This document shows positions 9,523 to 17,464 of a stretch of DNA of 64,000 bases, one piece after another. The stretch's first letter is position 1, and every line of letters starts with the position of its first letter. Under the pieces are notes generated by a model. That model did no database searches and was not told where the DNA came from. It saw only the letters and a list, made by a program, of their open reading frames with translations. A program made the translations under genes and the position numbers. The DNA is from Luteibacter jiangsuensis (GTDB lineage Bacteria > Pseudomonadota > Gammaproteobacteria > Xanthomonadales > Rhodanobacteraceae), in the NCBI RefSeq assembly GCF_011742555.1, contig NZ_JAAQQR010000004.1:248001-312000 (forward strand). Direction: 5' to 3'.

Positions 9523-10451
9523 GCCTGTCCTCCCCGCTGCGTCGTGATCTGCCGGAACACCTCGTCGAGGCGGCCGCGTTCCAGCTGAATTTCCGAGACC
9601 TCGAGGTTCTGCGTGCGCAACAGTGCCTGCACGTCGTCGAGGATGGGCTGGCCGGCGCGGGGGAATACCGTCACCCGTCCGTCGAGCGGATCCACTTCCA
9701 CCATCGACACGTTCGGTATGCGCGCCAGCATCTCCCGCGACACGCCACTGCCCGGCGCGCTGAACGACACCGCGCCGTGATAGCGCGAACGCGCTTCCAG
9801 CTCCGCGGGCGTCGCGTCGGCGAGCAGACGGCCGTTCGCGATGATGGCCACGCGATTGCACAACGCGTGCACCTCTTCGAGCAGATGCGTGGAGATGAGG
9901 ATCGTGCGCTCCCTGGCCATGGCGTCTATCAGCATGCGTACCGAATGCTTCTGGTTGGGATCGAGACCGTCGGTGGGCTCGTCGAGCATGAGCACCGGCG
10001 GGTCGTGCAGGATCGCCTGCGCCAGGCCGACGCGTCGGCGCAGGCCCTTCGAGAGGGTGCCGATGGTCTGGTCGAGCACTTCGTCCAGTTCGAGCCGCAT
10101 CACCACTTCGTCGAAGCGCCGGAAGGCCACGTCGCGTTCCAGCCCGCGCACGCGGACCATGAACACGAGGAACTCGCGGATGGTCATCTCGCCGTAGCTG
10201 GGGGCGCCTTCCGGCAGGTAGCCAAGGGCGCGTTTCGCCGCCAGCGGTTCCTTGCGCACGTCGTGGCCGCATACCCATGCCGTGCCTGAGGTAGGCGTGA
10301 GGAATCCCGCGATCATGCGCATCGCGGTGGACTTGCCGGCGCCGTTGGGCCCCAGCAGACCCAGCACCTGGCCGGGCTCGGCGCGCAGGCTCAGCGCATC
10401 GACCGCGGTCAGCGGTCCGTAGCAGCGGGTAAGGCGGTCGGTTTCGATCAT
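9519..10451 (-). CDS. ABC transporter ATP-binding protein (GldA-like)
   Basis: A 310-residue ATPase. The nucleotide-binding domain spans about residues 1-220 with Walker A GPNGAGKST (34-42), a Q-loop position occupied by Glu (YLPEGAPSYGEM), the signature LSKGLRRRVGLAQAI (a variant of LSGGQ), Walker B VLMLDEPTDGLDP and the switch His in STHLLEE. A C-terminal ~90-residue regulatory extension follows. It is the first gene of the ABC operon and energises the permease. It belongs to the CcmA/GldA group; substrate unknown. Confidence 0.9.
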   Translation of the reverse strand: MIETDRLTRCYGPLTAVDALSLRAEPGQVLGLLGPNGAGKSTAMRMIAGFLTPTSGTAWVCGHDVRKEPLAAKRALGYLPEGAPSYGEMTIREFLVFMVRVRGLERDVAFRRFDEVVMRLELDEVLDQTIGTLSKGLRRRVGLAQAILHDPPVLMLDEPTDGLDPNQKHSVRMLIDAMARERTILISTHLLEEVHALCNRVAIIANGRLLADATPAELEARSRYHGAVSFSAPGSGVSREMLARIPNVSMVEVDPLDGRVTVFPRAGQPILDDVQALLRTQNLEVSEIQLERGRLDEVFRQITTQRGGQA

Positions 10452-10524
10452 CTCGATGGAGTGTAGCGGGATTGGTTGCGGGGGCGGAGATAGGGACCGT
10501 TGCCTCGCTGCGAGGTTCGCTTGA

Positions 10525-10580
10525 GGGTTTGCTTCGTAGTGTGGGCCGAACAGGCGAGCCCACCCTACGAAGCGAACCCC
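10525..10580. repeat. Long imperfect hairpin upstream of the ABC operon
   Basis: GGGTTTGCTTCGTAGTGTGGGC (from 10525) pairs with GCCCACCCTACGAAGCGAACCCC (ending 10580) around a ten-base loop. The arms mismatch at only a few positions. It lies between the start of the ABC operon and the terminator of the SRPBCC gene and looks like a dispersed repeat; it could also act as a second terminator for the SRPBCC gene, although it lacks a T-run. Confidence 0.55.
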
Positions 10581-10639
10581 ATACCGACTCCATATACGCA
10601 GTCACGCCACGCCCCCGGAAATACGCGATGAACCAAAAG

Positions 10640-10672
10640 AAAAAGCCCCGCCGTTTCCGGCGAGGCTTCTTT
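10640..10672 (-). terminator. Rho-independent terminator of the SRPBCC gene
   Basis: On the minus strand GAAGCCTCGCCGGAAACGGCG continues into GGGGCTTTTTCTTTTGG. This is a GC-rich stem with a GAAA-type loop followed by a T-rich tract, about 20 bases after the stop codon at 10693. Confidence 0.88.
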
Positions 10673-10692
10673 CAAGGCGGTACGCGCGCGAC

Positions 10693-12075
10693 TTACTGCG
10701 CGGTGGTGCTCGCCGGGGTCGGGGCGGTGCCGGCCGGAGCGGGCGCGGTGCCTGCCGGGGCCGGAGCCGACGACGAGCCGGCCGGGGCGCCTTCCTCGAG
10801 ACCCGGCTGCTTCATGCCGGCTTCCTGTTCCGGCGTCTGGTCCGGAATGTTGTCGCCCTGGAGCGGCAGGTAGATCTCGAACTTCTGCTCGTCGTAACCC
10901 TCGATGGTGCCCTTGTTGTTCACCGGGGCCTTCACCTGGATGTCGTACGCGCGGTAGGTCACGTCGTCGAACTTGTAACCGTGCGTCTGCGAATACGCGG
11001 CCAGCATCTGGCGCGTCTGCGGCAGGCCCGCGCCGGTACCGTTCCACTCGGCCTTGAGGGCCTTGCCACCGAAGGCGAGCACGGCCTTGACGTTGCCGTC
11101 GACGATCACGCGGCCAAGCTTGTCCTTGCTACCCGGGGAAGCGGAAGCGGTGTCGGCGGGAGCGGCGGCGGTCGAGGACGAAGCCGGCGCGGCGGCATCC
11201 AGCGACGGACGCTGGGCCGGGGTGATTTCCACGTCCTGGCCGTTGATCTTCAGCGTGGTGCTGTCGATTTCGGCGGCCACGTCGAACGTGTAGTTCTGGT
11301 CGCCCCAGTTGGTGGTGAAGGTGATGCGCGGGCTGACGATGTTCACGCCCAGCTTCTTCGCCGCCGCCTGGATCTCGGCCATGGCCTTGTCGGACGCGGT
11401 GTCGACGTCGTCAAGGGTACGGGGTGCGGTGGTGGAGACGAACAGCACCGGCTTGGCGGGCTGATCGACGATCGACGGAACCATGTTGCTGTAGTCGATG
11501 TTGGGGATCGACGCCATCAGGTTCTGGAGGTTCGACAGGCTGAACTGGATCAGCGCGTCCGGATCGCCGTGGATGTAGAGGTTCGAGAAGCGGCTGATGA
11601 GGTTGAAGCCGTAGTTGACGTCGTACGACCAGTTCACCTTCACGAGCTTCTGGCTACGGCCAGCGCGCTCGAGCTTGATCGTGAACTTCTTGTCTTCGCC
11701 ACGCCAGCTGTTGTCGAGGTTCCAGACGATGGTGCCCTTGCCGGCGTCGGAGATCTGGGCAAAGCCCGGATCGATGGAGGCGATTTCCAGCGAGCCGTCG
11801 CCCACCTTCGGATCGGAGGCCTTCCAGGCGATCTTCGCGCCCGGACCATACGCCTTGCCCGAGAGTTCGAACTGCACCTTCGGGTCGAACGAGCGCAGAA
11901 CGGTGTAGTCCGGGAACCGACGGAAGTTGCTGAAAACGTCGTAAACCTGGCGCAGATTCTTGCTGATGAGCATTTCGCGCTCGACGTGTCCGGTCGAGGG
12001 CATGGCCACGCCGACCACGACGCCGAGTACGGCAACGATGACGATGGCGACAATAAATTCTAACAGACGCGTCAT
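10693..12075 (-). CDS. SRPBCC (START-like) domain protein, membrane anchored
   Basis: 460 residues. One N-terminal membrane helix (5-24) is followed by a SRPBCC/polyketide-cyclase-like fold beginning REMLISKNLRQVYDVFSNFRRFPDYTVL, typical of lipid- or ligand-binding START superfamily proteins (about 35-190). A second module follows from about 215 with AMAEIQAAAKKLGV, reminiscent of GyrI-like/SOUL halves. An Ala/Ser/Pro-rich linker lies near 295-320, and the C-terminus is a low-complexity tail of repeated PAPAGTA units (about 430-460). Function is unknown, but the helix and START fold suggest envelope ligand sensing. It is monocistronic with its own terminator. Confidence 0.75.
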   Translation of the reverse strand: MTRLLEFIVAIVIVAVLGVVVGVAMPSTGHVEREMLISKNLRQVYDVFSNFRRFPDYTVLRSFDPKVQFELSGKAYGPGAKIAWKASDPKVGDGSLEIASIDPGFAQISDAGKGTIVWNLDNSWRGEDKKFTIKLERAGRSQKLVKVNWSYDVNYGFNLISRFSNLYIHGDPDALIQFSLSNLQNLMASIPNIDYSNMVPSIVDQPAKPVLFVSTTAPRTLDDVDTASDKAMAEIQAAAKKLGVNIVSPRITFTTNWGDQNYTFDVAAEIDSTTLKINGQDVEITPAQRPSLDAAAPASSSTAAAPADTASASPGSKDKLGRVIVDGNVKAVLAFGGKALKAEWNGTGAGLPQTRQMLAAYSQTHGYKFDDVTYRAYDIQVKAPVNNKGTIEGYDEQKFEIYLPLQGDNIPDQTPEQEAGMKQPGLEEGAPAGSSSAPAPAGTAPAPAGTAPTPASTTAQ

Positions 12076-12326
12076 TCCACGGATCTCCGAACGTCTTACG
12101 AACAGGCTCCACGCCCGGCCATGGACGCCGGGCGGTCACCCCTGAAGAATCGGCCCGTGGCAGGGGTTCGCCCGCGCCGAAAGAGCCGATGGTACTTGCT
12201 CGCGGCGGCGAACGCCATTGGGTCGCCTGCCCTTTTTTTCACGGGTGCACAAGCGGATTTTCGGCCAGAGTCGGCGGCGTCTCGCCGTCCGGTCAGCCAG
12301 GGGTTAGCCTCAAGGGGCCTCTTCCC

Positions 12327-12968
12327 TCAGACAATGCCCAATTCAAGGGCCTTGAGCACCGCACGGGTACGATCGCGGACGCCGAGCTTCGAGAGGATGT
12401 TGGAGACGTGGTTCTTCACCGTGCCCTCGGCCACGCGAAGGGAATTGGCGATCTCCTTGTTGCTGTAGCCCCCCGACAACAGACGGAGGATTTCCGTCTC
12501 ACGCTCGGTGAGCGGGTCCGGCTGCTCCAGGCTCGAGAACTGGTTCTGGATGCGCCCCACCCCTGCCAGCAGTCGCTGGGTGACCATGGGGGCCACCAGT
12601 GAGCCGCCCGCCGCGACGGTACGCACGGCCTCCACCAGCTGGTCGAGCGACACGTCCTTCAGCAGGTAGCCGCGCGCGCCGGCCTTGAGCCCCGACAGCA
12701 CGAGCTGATCGTCGTCGAAGGTGGTCAGGATGATGGTGGGGGGCAGTTCGTTGCGGCCGCCGAGCGTCTGGAGCACTTCCAGGCCGCTCATGTTGGGCAT
12801 GCGCAGATCGAGCAGCACCACGTCGGGCCGCACCTGGGGAATGGTCTGTACCGCCTGGGCGCCATCGGCGCATTCGGCCACGACGCGGATGTCGCCGGCC
12901 AGGTCGAGCAGGGAGCGGATGCCCTGGCGAACCAGGTTCTGATCGTCAACGAGGCAGACGGAGATCAT
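12327..12968 (-). CDS. NarL/LuxR-family response regulator
   Basis: 213 residues. The receiver domain (1-120) has acidic Asp8-Asp9, phospho-acceptor Asp54 in VVLLDLRMPNMSG, a Thr in ILTTFDDD and Lys104 in YLLKDVS. The LuxR-type helix-turn-helix covers about 148-210: LTERETEILRLLSGGYSNKE, then VAEGTVKNHVSNILSKLGV. It should act as a DNA-binding partner of the kinase encoded immediately upstream, with a four-base ATGA overlap. The target genes are unknown; neither neighbouring operon is a proven target. Confidence 0.92.
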   Translation of the reverse strand: MISVCLVDDQNLVRQGIRSLLDLAGDIRVVAECADGAQAVQTIPQVRPDVVLLDLRMPNMSGLEVLQTLGGRNELPPTIILTTFDDDQLVLSGLKAGARGYLLKDVSLDQLVEAVRTVAAGGSLVAPMVTQRLLAGVGRIQNQFSSLEQPDPLTERETEILRLLSGGYSNKEIANSLRVAEGTVKNHVSNILSKLGVRDRTRAVLKALELGIV

Positions 12969-14245
12969 GGAAGATCCTCGGAAGGAACGGAGAGTTTGGC
13001 ACGCGAAGCGGCTTCGGGCTCATCGCCGAGGGCCGGATCGAATACCTGGCGAGGGGGCGCGTGGGCGAGCGAAGGCTCTTCGCCCAGCGGCAGACGGGCG
13101 GTCAGCGCGAATCCGCCTGCGGGGTCGGTCCGGAACGACACCGTGCCTCCGAATTCGGCGAGGCGCTCGCGCATGCCGTTCAGGCCGTTGCCGGGCCGGA
13201 ATTCGCCGCTACCGCCACCGCGCCCGTCGTCGCGGGCGTCCAGGCACAACTCGTCCGGGCCGGTGTGGCGGAAGGTGAGCCAGAGGTGGCGGGCATTGGC
13301 GTGGCGCACGGTGTTGGTCAGGATTTCCTGCACGCAGCGCAGGAGCATCTGGGCCCGGCGCGGGTCCTCCACGCCAAAGCGCGGCGGCACCGTCAGCCGC
13401 ACATCCAGGCCCGGCACGCCCTCGGTGAGGCTGCGCAGGGCCTGGGTGAGGTCGATGGCGTCGTCCTGGCGCAGTTCGCTGACGACCTCGCGCACGTCGG
13501 AAAGCAACTGTTTCGCCGTGCTCTGGGCCTTCAGCACGTGCTCGCGCGCGACGTCGTTGGTGAGGTGGCTGGCCACTTCGAGGTTCAGGCTCAGCGCGGT
13601 GAGGTGGTGCCCCACAAGGTCGTGCAGGTCGCGGGCGATGCGCATGCGTTCGGCGATGCGCGTGGATTCCGCCAGCAGCGCACGGGTGGCGCGCAGTTCC
13701 GAGTTCAGACGGCGCAGTTCCTCCCGCTCCTCGGCCTGCTGGCTCGCGACCATCGAGGCCACGAAGACGAGGGCGGAAAAGCCGAAATAAAGGCAGGCCT
13801 GCATCAGGGCGTTGATCAACCCCCAGCCCGGCACCTCGGCGAACACCGGCACCAGGGCCACGTGGGCCACGGCCATCCAGGCGATGCCGAGCGGCAGGCT
13901 GACCAGCCAGGGCACGGCGGTGGCCACGATGATCAGCAGCAGGGCGCCCACGCCGCTCTTGCTCAGAACGCCGATGGCCAGCGCGGTACCGGTGAGGATC
14001 ACCAGCACGGCCACGCGCGTGGCGCCGTTCAGCCGGGCCCCCATCTGATTGGTCAGCAGCCAGTACACCAGCCCGAAGACCAGGTAGCAGGCGGTCCAGG
14101 CCAGCAGCGGCATGTCGCCGATCGCGCCCGGGCCGCTACCGGCCCGCTGCATGGACAACGGCAGGCCCGCGCACAGGAACACGAAGTACGTGGCGTAGCG
14201 CAGCAGGCGGACCAGGCGGACGTGGATGAACTCGGCTTTGTACAT
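12965..14245 (-). CDS. Sensor histidine kinase, HisKA_3 (DesK/NarX-like)
   Basis: 426 residues. Five or six membrane helices fill residues 12-165 with little periplasmic sequence, so it probably senses a membrane or intramembrane signal. A short coiled coil (170-195) leads to the HisKA_3 domain with phospho-acceptor His208 in RDLHDLVGHHL. The HATPase domain has RHANARHLWL, DDGRGGG and GNGLNGMRERLAEFGG. It pairs with the response regulator by gene overlap. The C-terminal ~40 residues after the ATPase are unstructured. Confidence 0.92.
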   Translation of the reverse strand: MYKAEFIHVRLVRLLRYATYFVFLCAGLPLSMQRAGSGPGAIGDMPLLAWTACYLVFGLVYWLLTNQMGARLNGATRVAVLVILTGTALAIGVLSKSGVGALLLIIVATAVPWLVSLPLGIAWMAVAHVALVPVFAEVPGWGLINALMQACLYFGFSALVFVASMVASQQAEEREELRRLNSELRATRALLAESTRIAERMRIARDLHDLVGHHLTALSLNLEVASHLTNDVAREHVLKAQSTAKQLLSDVREVVSELRQDDAIDLTQALRSLTEGVPGLDVRLTVPPRFGVEDPRRAQMLLRCVQEILTNTVRHANARHLWLTFRHTGPDELCLDARDDGRGGGSGEFRPGNGLNGMRERLAEFGGTVSFRTDPAGGFALTARLPLGEEPSLAHAPPRQVFDPALGDEPEAASRAKLSVPSEDLP

Positions 14246-14436
14246 GCTCGCATCATAGGCCTTCGCGCGGCCCGCACCACCTGACTGAAGTCACGTGTGC
14301 GCAAGCGGCAAGCGTCGGCTTTTACAACGGTTTTACATGTAAGGATCGCTCCACCGCGCGACCGGGGCATGCCATAATGCCGGGCATTGCGACGGCCTGG
14401 GGGTCGTCTTCCCACGAACCACAAGCGGAGCATTGA

Positions 14437-15030
14437 ATGGCCCTTGCCATCCGCGACGTGCGCGAGCACGACCTGGATGCCGTGCTGGCACTCAACAATG
14501 AGGCAGGCACGGGCATCCTCGCCACGGATCTCGACCGCCTGCGCCACCTTTACGACATCGCGCACTACTTCCGCGTGGCAGAGCAGGACGGCCAGATCCT
14601 CGGTTTCCTCATCGCCATGCGCCCGGACGCCCAGTACGGCAGCCAGAATTTCCGCTGGTTCCGGGACCATTACGAAAGCTTCGTGTACATCGACCGCATC
14701 GTCATCGCGTCGCAATCGCGCGGCCATGGCCTGGGGCGAATCTTCTATTGCGACGTGCAAAGCTATGCCGAGGTACGCGTGCCACTCTTGACCTGCGAGG
14801 TGTTCCTCGAACCCCGCAACGACCAGACCGTGCTTTTCCACGGCACCATGGGTTTCCAGGAAGTGGGACAGCAGAAGATGGACGAAGGCCCGAAAGTGAG
14901 CCTCCTGGCCCGCGAGCTTCCCAGCTTTCCATTCGTGCGCGAGCGCTACCTCGAACACGGCGGCCTGCCCGACGTGGCGTGGCTCGCCGAACGGCGCCGC
15001 CCCGTGAACGGCATGGGAGCCCGCGCATGA
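14437..15030 (+). CDS. GNAT-family N-acetyltransferase
   Basis: 197 residues. The GNAT fold is recognisable by the N-terminal IRDVREHDLDAVLALNN strand-helix and the acetyl-CoA pyrophosphate loop SQSRGHGLGR (motif A, about 88-97), which follows FVYIDRIVI. The substrate cannot be told. It overlaps minC by four bases (ATGA), so it is the first gene of the minCDE transcript. The region 14246-14436 upstream, divergent from the kinase, must hold its promoter, but no convincing -35/-10 pair was found. Confidence 0.87.
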   Translation: MALAIRDVREHDLDAVLALNNEAGTGILATDLDRLRHLYDIAHYFRVAEQDGQILGFLIAMRPDAQYGSQNFRWFRDHYESFVYIDRIVIASQSRGHGLGRIFYCDVQSYAEVRVPLLTCEVFLEPRNDQTVLFHGTMGFQEVGQQKMDEGPKVSLLARELPSFPFVRERYLEHGGLPDVAWLAERRRPVNGMGARA

Positions 15031-15797
15031 ACGCTCGCGCCGAATCCCTCGAAGCCGCGTGCGACCTGCGTTTCGGCCAGGTCGGCATCGCGTGCGTGCG
15101 CGTGCGCCGTGTGGACGCCGCCGCGCTGGTGGAGGAACTGGAACGCCGCGTGCGCTCCGCCCCGCAGATGTTCTCGCGGGCGGCGGTGGTGCTCGACCTT
15201 TCGCACCTGCCCAAGCTGCCCGACGACGGCATGGTCGATGCCCTGCTCGAGGCCATTCGCAGTGCCGGCATGCTGCCCGTCGGCATCGCCTACGGCACCA
15301 GCGAAACGGAAGCCCTGGCCGAACGCATGGGCCTTCCCCTCATCGCCAAGTTCCGCGCCCAGTACGAACCCGCCCAGGGTGAGGCAGCACCGGCACCGGC
15401 ACCGGCGCGGCAGGAGCCTGTGCGCGCCGCCGCCGTTCCCGACGAGCCGGCCGAAACGAGTGGCACCGTCACGGCGCAGCACCATTCGGGCAGCACCGTG
15501 CGCTCGGGCCAGCAGGTGTACGCGCGCGACCGCGACCTCGTGGTCACGGCGGGTGTCGCCAATGGTGCCGAAGTGATCGCCGACGGCTCCATCCACATTT
15601 ACGGCAGCCTGCGCGGCCGCGCCATGGCCGGCGCGCAGGGTGACGAATCCGCACGCATCTTCTGCTCCGACTTCCGCGCCGAACTGGTGGCGATCGCCGG
15701 GCACTATCGCGTGTTCGAAGACATGCCCAGGGAATTCGAAGGCCAGCCCGTGCAGTGCTGGCTCGACAATGGAAAACTCATGATCGCGCGACTCTAA
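15027..15797 (+). CDS. minC: Septum-site-determining protein MinC
   Basis: Inhibitor of FtsZ polymerisation that blocks division at cell poles when recruited by MinD. 256 residues: N-terminal FtsZ-binding domain (about 1-105), an Ala/Pro-rich linker (about 115-150), and a C-terminal beta-helical domain that binds MinD and dimerises. That domain starts at about 155 and holds GAEVIADGSIHIYGSLRGRA, the family hallmark. The ATG at 15027 overlaps the GNAT stop. Order minC-minD-minE is canonical. Confidence 0.95.
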   Translation: MNARAESLEAACDLRFGQVGIACVRVRRVDAAALVEELERRVRSAPQMFSRAAVVLDLSHLPKLPDDGMVDALLEAIRSAGMLPVGIAYGTSETEALAERMGLPLIAKFRAQYEPAQGEAAPAPAPARQEPVRAAAVPDEPAETSGTVTAQHHSGSTVRSGQQVYARDRDLVVTAGVANGAEVIADGSIHIYGSLRGRAMAGAQGDESARIFCSDFRAELVAIAGHYRVFEDMPREFEGQPVQCWLDNGKLMIARL

Positions 15798-15827
15798 CCA
15801 GCGCATTGCAGCACTCGGAGACATCAC

Positions 15828-16640
15828 TTGACTGAAATCATCGTCGTCACCTCCGGCAAAGGCGGAGTCGGCAAGACCACCACCAGCGCCTCCCTCGCGA
15901 CCGGCCTCGCCATGCAGGGCAAGAAGGTCGCCGTCATCGACTTCGACGTCGGCCTGCGCAACCTCGACCTCATCATGGGGTGCGAACGGCGCGTGGTATA
16001 CGACTTCGTGAACGTCGTGCACGGCGAGGCCACGCTCAAGCAGGCCCTCATCAAGGACAAGCGTCACGAGAACCTGTTCGTGCTCGCCGCGTCGCAAACC
16101 CGCGACAAGGATGCCCTCACCCAGGAAGGCGTGGAGAAGGTGCTGGACGAACTGACGAAGGAAAACTTCGACTACGTGGTCTGCGATTCCCCGGCCGGCA
16201 TCGAGAAAGGTGCGCACCTCGCCATGTACTTCGCCGACCACGCCGTCGTCGTCGTCAATCCGGAGGTCTCCTCGGTGCGCGACTCCGACCGCATCCTCGG
16301 CCTTCTGGCGAGCAAGACACGCCGTGCCGAAAAGGGCGAAGCGGCGATCAAGCAGCATCTGCTGCTCACCCGCTACAACCCCAATCGCGTCGAAGCCGGC
16401 GAGATGCTGAGCGTGAAGGACGTCGAGGAAATCCTCGGCATTTCCGTCGTCGGCGTCATTCCGGAATCGGAAAACGTGCTCGCCGCGTCGAATGCCGGCG
16501 TGCCGGTGATCCTCGACGACGACTCGAACGCCGGTGCGGCCTACAAGGACACCGTAGCCCGCATTCTCGGCGAAGAGCGTCCCCTCCGTTTCCTCGAGCC
16601 GGTCAAGAAGGGCTTCCTCAAGCGCGTCTTCGGAGGTTGA
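15828..16640 (+). CDS. minD: Septum-site-determining ATPase MinD
   Basis: Membrane-cycling ParA/MinD ATPase that carries MinC to the membrane and is released by MinE. 270 residues with the deviant Walker A loop [10 protein letters not shown] (residues 9-18), switch I and II aspartates in [12 protein letters not shown] and [13 protein letters not shown], and the C-terminal amphipathic membrane-targeting helix [11 protein letters not shown]. The start is a TTG at 15828 with GGAG eight bases upstream; no ATG fits the conserved N-terminus. Confidence 0.97.
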   Translation: MTEIIVVTSGKGGVGKTTTSASLATGLAMQGKKVAVIDFDVGLRNLDLIMGCERRVVYDFVNVVHGEATLKQALIKDKRHENLFVLAASQTRDKDALTQEGVEKVLDELTKENFDYVVCDSPAGIEKGAHLAMYFADHAVVVVNPEVSSVRDSDRILGLLASKTRRAEKGEAAIKQHLLLTRYNPNRVEAGEMLSVKDVEEILGISVVGVIPESENVLAASNAGVPVILDDDSNAGAAYKDTVARILGEERPLRFLEPVKKGFLKRVFGG

Positions 16641-16642
16641 GC

Positions 16643-16915
16643 ATGGGTATCCTCGATTTCCTGAAGCGCAAACCCGAACCGAGCGCCGGCGTCGCCAAGG
16701 AACGCCTGCGCATCATCGTCGCCCAGGAGCGCTCGACGCGCGGCGGCCCCGACTACCTGCCGCTGCTGCGTAACGAGCTGCTCGAAGTCATCCGCAAGTA
16801 CGTCAACGTCGACGTCGAGGCCGTGAACATCAACCTCGAGCGCGACAGCGGCCACGAGGTGCTGGAACTCTCGGTCGCCCTGCCCGACGGCAAGCCGGCC
16901 GCCTCGGCCGGCTGA
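16643..16915 (+). CDS. minE: Cell division topological specificity factor MinE
   Basis: 90 residues. The N-terminal amphipathic membrane helix ([10 protein letters not shown]) is followed by the MinD-contact segment [14 protein letters not shown] (about 19-32) and the dimerisation domain with [13 protein letters not shown]. It stimulates MinD ATPase and drives pole-to-pole oscillation. It starts two bases after the minD stop with GGAGG upstream. Confidence 0.97.
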   Translation: MGILDFLKRKPEPSAGVAKERLRIIVAQERSTRGGPDYLPLLRNELLEVIRKYVNVDVEAVNINLERDSGHEVLELSVALPDGKPAASAG

Positions 16916-16919
16916 ATCC

Positions 16920-17459
16920 ATGGGTGGGAGCGCAAGTCACCGGGTCCCTGCTTTCGCAGGGACGACGGCTGCGTGCAATGCCGCGGCATCCGGCACCGAT
17001 CCCGCCGATGCCGTGTTGCGTGTCGGCGAGATCGGCTTCGATGCGCCCCGGGCGTTGCTCGCCCGGTACGGCCTGTCTCTCGTCGCCGTGGCCGACGCCA
17101 CGGAAATCCCCGGTAGCTACTGGGGCGATACCGAGGCCGGCATCATCGGCACGACGGTGTATGCCCGCGCCGACACGCCGGTGCATTCGCTGTTGCACGA
17201 AGCCTGCCACCTCATCGTCCTTCCCGAGGACAAGCGCGCGCTCGTGCACACGGACGCCACCGATTCCATCGAGGAAGAGGACGCCACCTGCTACCTGCAG
17301 ATCGTCCTCGCAGACGAACTTCCTGGCGTGGGCTCGGCACGGCTGATGGAAGACATGGACCGCTGGGGCTATACCTACCGGCTCGGTTCGACGCGTGCCT
17401 GGTTCGAGCAGGATGCGGGCGAGGCGCAGGCCTTCCTGCGCGAACGCGGGTTGCTGTAA
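16920..17459 (+). CDS. Unassigned HExxH (zincin-like) protein
   Basis: 179 residues as read from the ATG at 16920, four bases after minE. The core carries HSLLHEACHLIVLPED, in which His93-Glu94-Ala-Cys-His97 is a zinc-metallopeptidase HExxH motif, followed by an acidic stretch EEEDATCYLQ that could supply a third ligand. No signal peptide or membrane helix is present. Residues about 6-17 (SHRVPAFAGTTA) are encoded by a dispersed palindromic repeat, so the true start may be further down; GTG 17013 would give 148 residues. I do not recognise the family. Its place in the min locus may be chance or functional. Convergent with the next gene, with only five bases between stop codons. Confidence 0.7.
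   Translation: MGGSASHRVPAFAGTTAACNAAASGTDPADAVLRVGEIGFDAPRALLARYGLSLVAVADATEIPGSYWGDTEAGIIGTTVYARADTPVHSLLHEACHLIVLPEDKRALVHTDATDSIEEEDATCYLQIVLADELPGVGSARLMEDMDRWGYTYRLGSTRAWFEQDAGEAQAFLRERGLL
16937..16968. repeat. Dispersed palindrome of the cac-ggg-ccctgc-ttcgcaggg type
   Basis: CACCGGGTCCCTGC followed by TTTCGCAGGGACGACGG. The hairpin GTCCCTGC-TTTC-GCAGGGAC is at 16944-16963. The same unit in variant form is at 63966-63995 and inverted at 63910-63939. It lies within the apparent 5' end of the HExxH ORF. Confidence 0.7.
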
Positions 17460-17464
17460 GGCAG

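Noticed and set aside
14321-14378. TTTTACAACGGTTTTACATG and CATAAT as a promoter for the GNAT-min operon
   Set aside because: No hexamer pair has acceptable spacing.
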